A DNA stretch of 7,568 nt. Source: an uncultured Erysipelotrichaceae bacterium. Its GTDB lineage: Bacteria; Bacillota_I; Bacilli_A; Erysipelotrichales; Coprobacillaceae. A model generated the notes under the pieces. That model searched no databases. It saw only the letters and a program-made list of their open reading frames with translations, and was not told the DNA's origin. The DNA lies in assembly GCA_900317015.1 (NCBI GenBank), contig ONFH01000207.1, positions 1 through 7,568 of the forward strand, given 5' to 3'. Of the stretch, positions 1 to 6,315 are shown piece by piece (positions within the stretch are counted from its first letter, which is position 1; each line of letters begins with the position of its first letter). A program made the position numbers and the translations under genes.

Positions 1-450
1 AAAAATATTGGGAAACGCATCCATCTGATCACTGTTCAAGATGGTGAGATCTTGACGATCAATCATCGTGAATTTACATTCTTTGATATTCATTCAACCA
101 AAGCAAAACAATTTGGCTTTCGTCTGACTTTAGACGATGGATATTTAACATGCTTAGGCGATGAACCTTATGATGAATCGGAACGGCCATATGTCATTTA
201 TGCCAAATGGCTATTATGTGAAGCCTTTTGCTTAAAAAGCGAAGCAGATCGTTTCCATCCTTATGAAAAGCATCATTCAACAGTTGCAGATGCATGCGAG
301 CTTGCAAGCGAGCTGCATGTCAAGCATCTAGTCTTATATCACACTGAAGATACAGCTCAAGAGCGTAAAGAACTGTATCTAAAAGAAGGAGAAGCTCATT
401 ATCATGGAGATTTACATCTGCCACATGATCTTGAGGTCATTGAACTGTAG
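1..450 (+). CDS. MBL-fold metallo-hydrolase, RNase Z-like (5' end missing)
   Basis: This is the C-terminal 149 residues of a protein whose gene starts before the window. The frame is open from base 1, and the in-frame TTG at 52 has no ribosome binding site and lies inside a beta-strand-like stretch, so it is not the start. Metallo-beta-lactamase-fold marks are visible. LGDEP (visible residues 52-56) fits the metal-bridging aspartate motif (D54). An HHST segment (91-94) is followed by an Ala-rich helix, and LVLYH (110-114) ends in the candidate last metal-ligand histidine. The HST-helix-LxLxH order resembles the RNase Z/ElaC-like branch (known family pattern). The N-terminal HxHxDH metal site would lie upstream and cannot be checked. 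The likely role is a soluble Zn-dependent hydrolase or phosphodiesterase of unknown substrate. Its TAG stop abuts the ATG of the MATE gene, so the two are probably co-transcribed and translationally coupled. Confidence 0.8.
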   Translation, partial: KNIGKRIHLITVQDGEILTINHREFTFFDIHSTKAKQFGFRLTLDDGYLTCLGDEPYDESERPYVIYAKWLLCEAFCLKSEADRFHPYEKHHSTVADACELASELHVKHLVLYHTEDTAQERKELYLKEGEAHYHGDLHLPHDLEVIEL

Positions 451-1830
451 ATGAAAAATAAATACTTAATTAAGCTGAGAAATGGGGAATCATTAAGTAT
501 TAAAGATTCTATGGTCATGATCTTGACCCTTTCACTTCCCGCTATTTTGGCACAGCTCTCAAGTGTTGTGATGCAATATATTGACTCTGCGATGGTAGGA
601 AGATTGGGGGTCCATCAATCTGCTTCAATTGCGCTCATGTCATCGACGACTTGGCTCTTTAGTGGCATTTGTACATCAATCGGCATCGGCTTTGTGGTCA
701 AGATTGCTCACCATATTGGTGCTAAAGAAGATCGAGAAGCACGAAATCTCGTAAAAATAGGACTTCTATTTCTTCTAGGTGTTTCACTTATTTTATTAGT
801 AGTAGGAGTCTTTTTATCACGACCATTGCCAGTCATACTAGGTGGTGGCAGAGAGATCGTCAATGATGCAACCAAATATTTCTTTGTCTATAGCCTGTCG
901 ATGCCAGCTGTCATCATGGTCAGTGGCGCCGGTGGAATGTTACAGGGTGCTGGAATCATGAAACTGCCTAGCTTATTGAATGTTCTCATGTGTGGGCTAG
1001 ATGTGCTCTTCAATGCCGTTCTCATTTTCCCTTCAGGAACTTTTCCAGGTATTCCAACAGCTGGTCTTGGCGTCCTAGGAGCAGCTATGGGGACCGCTTT
1101 TTCTCAACTTGTCACATCGATCTTGATGCTGCTTACGCTGCTTGTCTTTTCACCATTGAAGCTGACAAGTGGAGAGCATTTTTCGTTTAACATGCAAGAA
1201 TTAACAGCAGCATTAAAAATCTCTTTACCAGTTCTGTTTGAATCCATCGTGATGAGCGGTGCTTATATCATGTCGACGCGTATTGTTGCACCGTTGGGAA
1301 CATTATCTATTGCAGCCCACTCTTTCGCGGTGACAGTCGAGAGCCTTTGTTATATGCCTGGGTATGGCTTAGAAAGTGCTGCGACAACGATCATCGGGCA
1401 GTCATTAGGCGCCAAGCGTTTGGATCTTACCAAACGATTTGGCTATATGACGGTCTTTTTAGGGATGGGAATCATGAGCGGTATGGCCATTTTGCTTTAC
1501 CTTTTTGCGCCATTTATGTTAGCACTGTTAACGCCGAGCCAGGGCATTATCAAATTAGGGACAAAAGTTTTACGTTTAGAAGCTTTTGTAGAAATCTTCT
1601 ATGGCGCTTCGATCGTCGCCGGTGGAGTTTTTAAAGGAGCTGGAGATACGCTGATTCCAAGTTTTATGACGCTCTTTAGTATGTGGATCGTCCGACTTCC
1701 AGCTGCTTATTTTCTTTCTCATCACTTTGGCCTGTTTGGAATATGGATGGCAATGGCATCAGAACTGGTTTTTAGAGGCGTTATTTTCCTCATTCGCCTG
1801 TTTAAGAAATCATGGCTGAAAAATCTATAA
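451..1830 (+). CDS. MATE family efflux transporter
   Basis: This is a 459-residue integral membrane protein, the usual MATE length (about 450). It has two homologous halves of six predicted helices each. The first half opens with LPAILAQ (residues 29-35) and the family-typical YIDSAMVGRLG (43-53). The second half opens with LPVLFES (from 259). GQSLGAK (316-322) and the FKGAGDTLIPS segment near the C-terminus are also characteristic. MATE proteins export cationic drugs, metabolites or peptides using a Na+ or H+ gradient (established); the substrate here cannot be read. The ATG directly follows the TAG of the upstream hydrolase gene. The only Shine-Dalgarno-like sequence, GAGGT at 433-437, lies 13 bases away, so translation probably depends partly on coupling. 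A later ATG (codon 21) would cut off the polar N-terminal lead common in the family, so 451 is preferred. A hairpin follows the stop codon. Confidence 0.93.
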   Translation: MKNKYLIKLRNGESLSIKDSMVMILTLSLPAILAQLSSVVMQYIDSAMVGRLGVHQSASIALMSSTTWLFSGICTSIGIGFVVKIAHHIGAKEDREARNLVKIGLLFLLGVSLILLVVGVFLSRPLPVILGGGREIVNDATKYFFVYSLSMPAVIMVSGAGGMLQGAGIMKLPSLLNVLMCGLDVLFNAVLIFPSGTFPGIPTAGLGVLGAAMGTAFSQLVTSILMLLTLLVFSPLKLTSGEHFSFNMQELTAALKISLPVLFESIVMSGAYIMSTRIVAPLGTLSIAAHSFAVTVESLCYMPGYGLESAATTIIGQSLGAKRLDLTKRFGYMTVFLGMGIMSGMAILLYLFAPFMLALLTPSQGIIKLGTKVLRLEAFVEIFYGASIVAGGVFKGAGDTLIPSFMTLFSMWIVRLPAAYFLSHHFGLFGIWMAMASELVFRGVIFLIRLFKKSWLKNL

Positions 1831-1834
1831 AGAA

Positions 1835-1864
1835 AAAGAAGGTGACAGTGAAATCACTTTCTTT
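1835..1864. terminator. Bidirectional terminator between convergent genes
   Basis: An 11-pair stem is formed by 1835-1845 and 1854-1864, with one G-U pair (1841/1858) and an 8-base loop. It sits in the 37-base gap between the MATE stop codon and the stop codon of the minus-strand gene. Read leftward, the stem is followed by a T-rich stretch (complement of the A-run at 1831-1837), which suits termination of the minus-strand gene. Read rightward, the 3' arm itself is T-rich (TTTCTTT). One hairpin probably serves both genes; the rightward function is less certain. Confidence 0.7.
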
Positions 1865-1867
1865 GTG

Positions 1868-2587
1868 TTAAAGATCAATTTCGGCATTAAAAATGAGTTC
1901 ATGGAGAGCATCTTCTTCCTCGCTTGTGAGAGGGGAGGGCTGATGATCAGCCTCATCTGCTCGTCCTAAATATTTGAGAACGCCATCCTTAAAGCCTATG
2001 ATCTGATCAGAAAAATTAACGAGTTCATCGGCATGCTCATTAATAATAATGAGTGTACGATTTTTTAATGTATATAAGTGATACAAAATGGGAAGAAAAT
2101 CATCCTTTTCTTCTTTCGTCAAATTAGCAGTCGGATTATCTAAGATCAAAACTTTCGTATCAATCGTAATTAAAGAGGCTAGAATCGTCTTCCTCTGTTC
2201 ATATAAAGAAAGATCATGAGGGTCTTTTTTGAAATCTGCATGCGGAATCTCCACAAAGTTTAAAGCATCATAAGCTTTACGGCGTGTGTTTGATAATGTG
2301 TAGTCAAAAGTAAAAAGAGAATTCATCACATTAAAGAGCACGCTTGTATCAAGCAGCTGCTCTTCCGGATAGTTAAGCATCATGCCGATCTCCTTTGTCG
2401 CATAGGGCATGGCTGGGGCAAAGAATGTCTGATGGCGCTGAGAAGAAACAAGCTGATTAAGAAGTACATCAAAACCGGACAAGCTGGCACCGGCAATAGA
2501 AACATAAGATGTATAATGATAAGCATCATTAATATAAGGATTCTTAATTGTTGTTTCATTATAATAAGCGAGTTTATCCACAATCAT
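1868..2587 (-). CDS. EcfA/CbiO-like ABC ATPase domain protein with degenerate ATP motifs
   Basis: This is a 239-residue protein with the outline of an energy-coupling-factor (ECF) transporter ATPase but degraded nucleotide motifs. At the Walker A position, GASLSGFD (33-40) replaces GxxGxGK(S/T), with the Lys as Phe39 and the Ser/Thr as Asp40. The Q-loop region IGMMLNYPEEQ (67-77) matches ECF-style IGxVFQNPxxQ with the Gln as Asn72. The signature is LSLYEQR (126-132), lacking both glycines of LSGGQ and one residue short. Walker B is VLILDNPTANL (146-156), keeping Asp150 but with Asn151 for the catalytic Glu. In the D-loop, Thr157 replaces Asp. The H-switch region reads IINEHADE (181-188), with Glu184 in the His register. 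The start at 2587 is chosen because AGAGGTGAT lies just upstream, the protein then begins at the first expected strand, and the promoter overlaps the longer reading frame that begins at 2662. No EcfT or substrate-binding partner is nearby. It is probably soluble, with an unknown regulatory or structural role (inference). Confidence 0.8.
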   Translation of the reverse strand: MIVDKLAYYNETTIKNPYINDAYHYTSYVSIAGASLSGFDVLLNQLVSSQRHQTFFAPAMPYATKEIGMMLNYPEEQLLDTSVLFNVMNSLFTFDYTLSNTRRKAYDALNFVEIPHADFKKDPHDLSLYEQRKTILASLITIDTKVLILDNPTANLTKEEKDDFLPILYHLYTLKNRTLIIINEHADELVNFSDQIIGFKDGVLKYLGRADEADHQPSPLTSEEEDALHELIFNAEIDL

Positions 2588-2591
2588 TCTG

Positions 2592-2600
2592 ATCACCTCT
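2592..2600 (-). promoter_or_regulatory. Shine-Dalgarno site fixing the start at 2587
   Basis: On the minus strand the sequence AGAGGTGAT ends four bases before the ATG at 2587-2585. It differs by one base from the GGAGGTGAT complement of the 16S rRNA end. It marks this ATG as the start of the EcfA-like gene, 25 codons inside the longest open frame. Confidence 0.8.
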
Positions 2601-2610
2601 TTTTCTTTGT

Positions 2611-2639
2611 ATTGTAATAAAAATTGTGTATTCAAACAA
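2611..2639 (-). promoter_or_regulatory. Sigma-A-type promoter for the EcfA-like gene
   Basis: On the minus strand, TTGTTT (2639-2634) and TACAAT (2616-2611) are separated by exactly 17 bases in AT-rich DNA. Transcription would begin near 2604, giving a leader of under 20 bases that contains the Shine-Dalgarno site. The good match and spacing indicate that the gene is expressed on its own. Confidence 0.7.
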
Positions 2640-2752
2640 GAATTATGATAAGAAATCACCAAAGCTGGAACATTTTTTATCAGATTCTAGAAAAGAAAAT
2701 GTCAAAGCATTATTTTCTGAAATATTCTTTAGTGGATCTGCTTTTTTTGTAA

Positions 2753-2770
2753 GCACTTATTTGTTAGAAT
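2753..2770 (+). promoter_or_regulatory. Possible extended -10 promoter of the reductase-cls-kinase operon
   Basis: TGTTAGAAT at 2762-2770 fits an extended -10 element (TGn followed by TAGAAT, one mismatch from TATAAT). No good -35 hexamer is present at 17 bases, where the sequence is a T-run, and this is typical of extended -10 promoters. Transcription would start near 2777, shortly before the Shine-Dalgarno site AGGAAGGG (2781-2788). The element is weak on its own; its position ahead of the first gene is the main support. Confidence 0.45.
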
Positions 2771-2796
2771 AAAAGGCGAAAGGAAGGGAATTTAGG

Positions 2797-3510
2797 ATGA
2801 AGCCATATGTATTCTGTCATATGTTAACAAGCGTCGATGGGAAAATTAATGGGAATTTTCTAAAAGATGAACATACCCAAGAAGCATCACAGCTTTTTAA
2901 GGATGTGACTTTGGGAAGGCGTGCGCCATATAAAATCAAAGGATGGCTAGCTGGCAGAGCGACCACGGATGAACGTTTTACACATTATCATAAGCCTGAT
3001 CTGAAACGTCATCCAATCTGTCCAGATGGTGATTTCATCATTAATGAAGATCGTGACTATTATTATATATCAGTAGATCCTACAGGCGTTTTAGGCTGGC
3101 AACATCATAAAGTGAACTATGGACAAGAAGCCTATGTAGTCGAAGTCTTAACGGCAGCTGCTTCAAAAGCCTATAAAGAATACTTACGACGTCATCATAT
3201 TCCTTATATCATTTGTGGAGAACATGCTCTTGATTATGAAATCATGTTAGATAAACTCAAACGTATTTTTAATATTGACGTTCTGTTGCTTGGCGGTGGT
3301 GCTGTGTTAAACTGGTCCTTCATTCAGTCAGGCCTATGCGACGAGCTATCCGTTGTGATCGCACCAAGCGCTGATGGCTCACCAATCTCCCAAAGTGCAT
3401 TTATGAAGGTCGGTCCGAAAAATAATGGAACGGTCTCTTTTGAATTGATCGAAGCTTCAACATACGAAAAAAGTACCGTATGGCTGAGATATAAAATCAA
3501 TCATTCCTAA
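2797..3510 (+). CDS. RibD C-terminal-domain (dihydrofolate-reductase-fold) reductase
   Basis: This is a 237-residue soluble protein made of a single RibD_C domain with no N-terminal deaminase domain. Family marks are SVDGKI (residues 12-17) after the first strand, and the nucleotide-binding LGGG (165-168) followed by LN, a helix and the GLCDEL segment (179-184). In bifunctional RibD this domain reduces the ribosyl chain of a riboflavin precursor to a ribityl chain using NADPH (established). Stand-alone homologs are mostly uncharacterised oxidoreductases, so the substrate is open. The start is clear: AGGAAGGG lies 8 bases before the ATG. It is the first gene of an apparent operon, with the cardiolipin synthase beginning 29 bases downstream and no terminator between them. 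No other riboflavin gene is in the window, so a role in riboflavin synthesis is not supported by context. Confidence 0.85.
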   Translation: MKPYVFCHMLTSVDGKINGNFLKDEHTQEASQLFKDVTLGRRAPYKIKGWLAGRATTDERFTHYHKPDLKRHPICPDGDFIINEDRDYYYISVDPTGVLGWQHHKVNYGQEAYVVEVLTAAASKAYKEYLRRHHIPYIICGEHALDYEIMLDKLKRIFNIDVLLLGGGAVLNWSFIQSGLCDELSVVIAPSADGSPISQSAFMKVGPKNNGTVSFELIEASTYEKSTVWLRYKINHS

Positions 3511-3524
3511 TTGAAAAAGCTTAA

Positions 3525-3532
3525 AGAAGGTG
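3525..3532 (+). promoter_or_regulatory. Shine-Dalgarno site fixing the cls start at 3540
   Basis: AGAAGGTG ends seven bases before the ATG at 3540. An upstream in-frame TTG at 3534 lies only one base from this site, too close for initiation, and a second ATG at 3546 is too far. The ATG at 3540 is therefore chosen. Confidence 0.7.
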
Positions 3533-3539
3533 TTTGAAC

Positions 3540-5042
3540 ATGATTATGGCAATTAGGCGAATATTGTTTGTCGCCATCGGATTTCTTATTCAGATCGCAT
3601 TTTATGCGTTAGTATTGTTATTCTTTGGTGAACTATTTCCAGTCATCGATGTTTTCTATAGAATATTAGGTATTCTCATCGTACTGTATATTATTAGGAC
3701 AAATCGCAATCTCAATGTGGCAATGCCAGTCATTGTCCTGATTCTCGTTTTCCCAATTTTTGGGACAGTGATCTTTATCTCCTGTGGCCAGACGTTTATT
3801 AGAAGTAAAACACTACGCAATATCTCTTCTAATGAACAGGATGCTAAACGTTATTATTTACAAGATCAGGAAGTAAAAGAAGAAGTCGAAAATATTGACA
3901 TGATACAAATGCGCTATCTTTATGATCAAAACAGATTTCCTGTCTATAACCATAATCAGATCAAGTATTATCCTTTAGGCGATGACGCCTATCCAGTCAT
4001 GCTTGAAGAGCTCAAGAAGGCCAAGCACTTTATTTTTCTTGAATACTTTATTATTCATGAAGGAAAACTTTGGAATTCCATTCTTGATATCCTTAAGAAA
4101 AAAGTCAAACAAGGGGTAGAGGTACGTGTTATGTATGATGACATTGGCTGTATCTCAACACTCAATCGAAAGTATCCTAAAGAATTAGAGTCATATGGGA
4201 TTAAATGTGTGGTCTTCAATCACTTGAATCCCATTGCTGGCGTGATCATGAACAATCGTGACCATCGAAAGATCTTAGTCATCGATGGCCTCGTTGGTTT
4301 CTCCGGCGGGATGAATTTGGCAGATGAATATATCAATGTCAATTCTCCTTATGGACATTGGAAAGATAATGGCATTATGGTCAAAGGTTCCGCTGTCTGG
4401 TCAATGACACTATTCTTTTTAACAAGCTGGAATGCTTTTCGTCATGAAGACCCTCGTTTTGAAAAATATAAGGTGGATCCAATCAAATATAAAGATGCAG
4501 GTTATGTCATTCCTTATTGCGACTCGCCGCTTGATCAAGAAGACGTTGGCGAAAATGTCTACATCAATATCTTGGCTCAGGCAAAAGATTATGTGTATAT
4601 CATGACACCTTATCTGATCATTGATGAATCGATGCAGAGAGCACTCGTCTTAGCAGCCCAAAGAGGTGTCGATGTGCGATTGATCATACCTGGCATCCCT
4701 GATAAAAAGACAGTTTATCAAATGACTCTTTCTTATTGTGAACGACTGATCAGCAGTGGAGTGAAAATTTATAAATATACACCTGGTTTCGTACATGCGA
4801 AGATCTTCGTCTCTGATGATCGCTTATGCACCGTTGGAACGATCAATATGGACTATCGTTCACTTGTTCATCATTTTGAATGTGGTCTGTTTATGTGTGA
4901 CTGTGAGACTGTTCGAGCTGTTAAAAAGGATGCCTTAGATACAATTTCACGCTCACAGCTGTTAACAGCTGAAGAATTGAAAGGTGGTGTAGGAAAGAGC
5001 GTCTACTGGTCGTTATTACGAGTCATAGCACCGCTCTTCTAA
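3540..5042 (+). CDS. cls: Cardiolipin synthase (phospholipase D superfamily)
   Basis: This is a 500-residue membrane protein that joins two phosphatidylglycerol molecules into cardiolipin and glycerol, or performs a related phosphatidyl transfer. Hydrophobic segments at about 8-30, 38-52 and 61-81 anchor it, the last containing the PIFG turn typical of bacterial Cls. Two complete HKD catalytic motifs follow: HRKILVID (H242, K244, D249), followed by GFSGGMNLADEY, and HAKIFVSD (H419, K421, D426), followed by VGTINMDYRS and an FECG segment. The WKDNGIMVKG stretch between them is also family-typical. Length and order match classical Cls of about 480-510 residues. The paired motifs make the PLD-superfamily assignment very secure; the exact lipid product is inferred. 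The gene lies between the reductase and the kinase, with only one base separating its stop from the kinase ATG, so coupled expression is likely. Confidence 0.94.
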   Translation: MIMAIRRILFVAIGFLIQIAFYALVLLFFGELFPVIDVFYRILGILIVLYIIRTNRNLNVAMPVIVLILVFPIFGTVIFISCGQTFIRSKTLRNISSNEQDAKRYYLQDQEVKEEVENIDMIQMRYLYDQNRFPVYNHNQIKYYPLGDDAYPVMLEELKKAKHFIFLEYFIIHEGKLWNSILDILKKKVKQGVEVRVMYDDIGCISTLNRKYPKELESYGIKCVVFNHLNPIAGVIMNNRDHRKILVIDGLVGFSGGMNLADEYINVNSPYGHWKDNGIMVKGSAVWSMTLFFLTSWNAFRHEDPRFEKYKVDPIKYKDAGYVIPYCDSPLDQEDVGENVYINILAQAKDYVYIMTPYLIIDESMQRALVLAAQRGVDVRLIIPGIPDKKTVYQMTLSYCERLISSGVKIYKYTPGFVHAKIFVSDDRLCTVGTINMDYRSLVHHFECGLFMCDCETVRAVKKDALDTISRSQLLTAEELKGGVGKSVYWSLLRVIAPLF

Positions 5043-5043
5043 A

Positions 5044-6249
5044 ATGAAAGTTATTAATTTTGGTTCTTTAAATATTGATCATAGTTATGAGCTGGATCAC
5101 TTTGTCTTGCCTGGCGAAACATGTCTGAGTCATCACTTTGCTTCAAATCTTGGTGGCAAGGGTTTCAATCAAAGTGTTGCCTTGGCAAAAGCCGGCGCTC
5201 ATGTTATTCATGCGGGATGCATTGGTGTCGATGGTCAAAGTTTTCTGAAAGTCTTCGACGCGTTAAATGTTGATCACAAACACGTAAAAGTCGTCGATGC
5301 ACCAACGGGACATGCCATCATCCAGCTTGTCAATGGTGCCAATAGCATCATTGTCGAAGGTGGCGCAAATCAGTTGATCGATGAGCAGCAGATTGAGGAT
5401 GTCATGAAAGAGGCCTATCCAGGAGATCTATTATTGTTGCAAAATGAGATCAACGATCTGCCACTCATCATTCAAAAAGCAAAAGAACGACAGATGAAGA
5501 TCGTTTTAAATGCAGCGCCAATGAATAAAATAATCAAGGAACTTCCTTTAGAGGATATCGGTATGCTCATCGTCAATGAAACAGAAGCGGCTGGCCTTGT
5601 CCATACAGCAACAACGGATGTTGATGAAATCGTCACTTTACTCAATCAAATGTTTCCTCACAAGGAGATCGTTTTGACCTTAGGCGAGAAAGGAAGCATG
5701 TATTTATTTGAAGGGACGATCATAAAAGTGCCAGCAGATCAAGTGCATGCCGTTGATACGACAGGTGCCGGTGATACCTTTATCGGTTACTTCTTAGCCA
5801 GCCTCATGGATCATAAGTCCATCAAAGAAGCTTTAAAAATTGCGACAAGTGCTAGTGCCTTGGCTGTTTGCAAGAAAGGTGCGAGTCGAAGTATTCCTGA
5901 TTTACATGAAGTTACGACTTATCGGCTCTATAAAAAAGCTATTGATCTGCCTCGTTTTCAAATGGGCAAGATCACCTATAAGAAGGGACGATACAATAAA
6001 GATATCCCGGTCTATGATGAAACATTAAAGTCATATGTTTATAATTTTTATAAACGTGGCCTTCTTCTTGAAGGAGAAAAGCCAGAACAGGATCTTTCAT
6101 CATTAGATCTTATCGGTACGATTTCTGCTTTAAGCTATTATATGCGTCATGGCGGTCTCAATAGTGATACCTTTGCGAACGCCATCAATGATGGTACGAT
6201 TCAAAAATTAGATGATCATCTTCATCAATTAATAGAGACTTTTCGTTAA
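5044..6249 (+). CDS. Ribokinase-like PfkB sugar kinase with extra C-terminal domain
   Basis: This is a 401-residue protein, about 100 longer than a normal ribokinase. Residues 1-290 are a complete PfkB kinase: GSLNID (7-12), PGET (23-26), GGKGFNQ (37-43), Glu135 in LLLQNE, NETEA (178-182) and DTTGAGDTF (238-246), with Asp244 as the predicted catalytic base. The SxNxD, PGET and GGKGxNQ combination is closest to ribokinase (D-ribose to ribose 5-phosphate using ATP), but another furanose or nucleoside cannot be excluded. Residues of about 303-401 form a separate domain with a PVYDETLKSYVYNFYKRGLL stretch, a helix reading ISALSYYMRH, and AINDGTI near the end. From memory this resembles the small uncharacterised family DUF6508; no search was made. 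There is no Shine-Dalgarno site before the ATG, which lies one base after the cls stop, so translation probably relies on coupling. The stop codon lies within the terminator hairpin. Confidence 0.88.
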   Translation: MKVINFGSLNIDHSYELDHFVLPGETCLSHHFASNLGGKGFNQSVALAKAGAHVIHAGCIGVDGQSFLKVFDALNVDHKHVKVVDAPTGHAIIQLVNGANSIIVEGGANQLIDEQQIEDVMKEAYPGDLLLLQNEINDLPLIIQKAKERQMKIVLNAAPMNKIIKELPLEDIGMLIVNETEAAGLVHTATTDVDEIVTLLNQMFPHKEIVLTLGEKGSMYLFEGTIIKVPADQVHAVDTTGAGDTFIGYFLASLMDHKSIKEALKIATSASALAVCKKGASRSIPDLHEVTTYRLYKKAIDLPRFQMGKITYKKGRYNKDIPVYDETLKSYVYNFYKRGLLLEGEKPEQDLSSLDLIGTISALSYYMRHGGLNSDTFANAINDGTIQKLDDHLHQLIETFR

Positions 6250-6262
6250 GTCTCTTTTTCTT
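6234..6262 (+). terminator. Intrinsic terminator of the reductase-cls-kinase operon
   Basis: A perfect 8-base stem, AGAGACTT (6234-6241) with AAGTCTCT (6248-6255), has a 6-base loop and is followed by TTTTCTT. The last codons and the TAA stop (6247-6249) of the kinase gene lie inside the hairpin. It separates the operon from the MFS gene. Confidence 0.8.
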
Positions 6263-6288
6263 GCATTGATGGCTGATTATGTTAAAAT
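6261..6288 (+). promoter_or_regulatory. Promoter for the MFS transporter gene
   Basis: TTGCAT (6261-6266) and TAAAAT (6283-6288) are separated by 16 bases, and the -10 is preceded by TGT, an extended -10 element. Transcription would begin near 6295, leaving a leader of about 20 bases. The -35 hexamer overlaps the end of the T-run of the preceding terminator. Confidence 0.65.
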
Positions 6289-6302
6289 ATTCGTACTTTT
6301 TT

Positions 6303-6310
6303 GGAAAGGA
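6303..6310 (+). promoter_or_regulatory. Shine-Dalgarno site fixing the MFS start at 6316
   Basis: GGAAAGGA ends five bases before the ATG at 6316. The in-frame TTG at 6301 overlaps the site itself and cannot be served by it, so the protein starts at 6316. Confidence 0.8.
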
Positions 6311-6315
6311 CAAAT

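Noticed and set aside
52..54. TTG at 52 as the start of the first gene
   Set aside because: The frame stays open to base 1, the residues before it continue a plausible fold, and no ribosome binding site precedes it. The gene is simply cut by the window edge.
990..1190. 66-codon open frame inside the MATE gene
   Set aside because: Out-of-frame shadow of a well-supported membrane protein, with no ribosome site and no recognisable protein features.
1347..1634. 95-codon open frame inside the MATE gene
   Set aside because: Out-of-frame shadow of the MATE coding sequence.
2380..2617. Two short open frames (2380-2583 minus, 2432-2617 plus) over the EcfA-like gene
   Set aside because: Both overlap the EcfA-like frame, have low-complexity hydrophobic translations and lack initiation signals.
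2585..2662. A longer N-terminus for the EcfA-like protein starting at the ATG at 2662
   Set aside because: The extra 25 residues have no domain match, the extension has no ribosome binding site, and the promoter (2611-2639) would lie inside it.
2694..2718. Possible hairpin AGAAAAT / ATTTTCT in the divergent intergenic region
   Set aside because: The stem is only seven A-T-rich pairs with an 11-base loop and no following T-run, so it is likely chance in AT-rich DNA. The nearby 8-base palindrome TTCTAGAA (2685-2692) was also judged too short to call an operator.
5840..6028. 62-codon open frame inside the kinase gene
   Set aside because: Out-of-frame shadow; considered as a trace of a frameshift at the kinase-tail junction, but the main frame runs unbroken with normal codon use.
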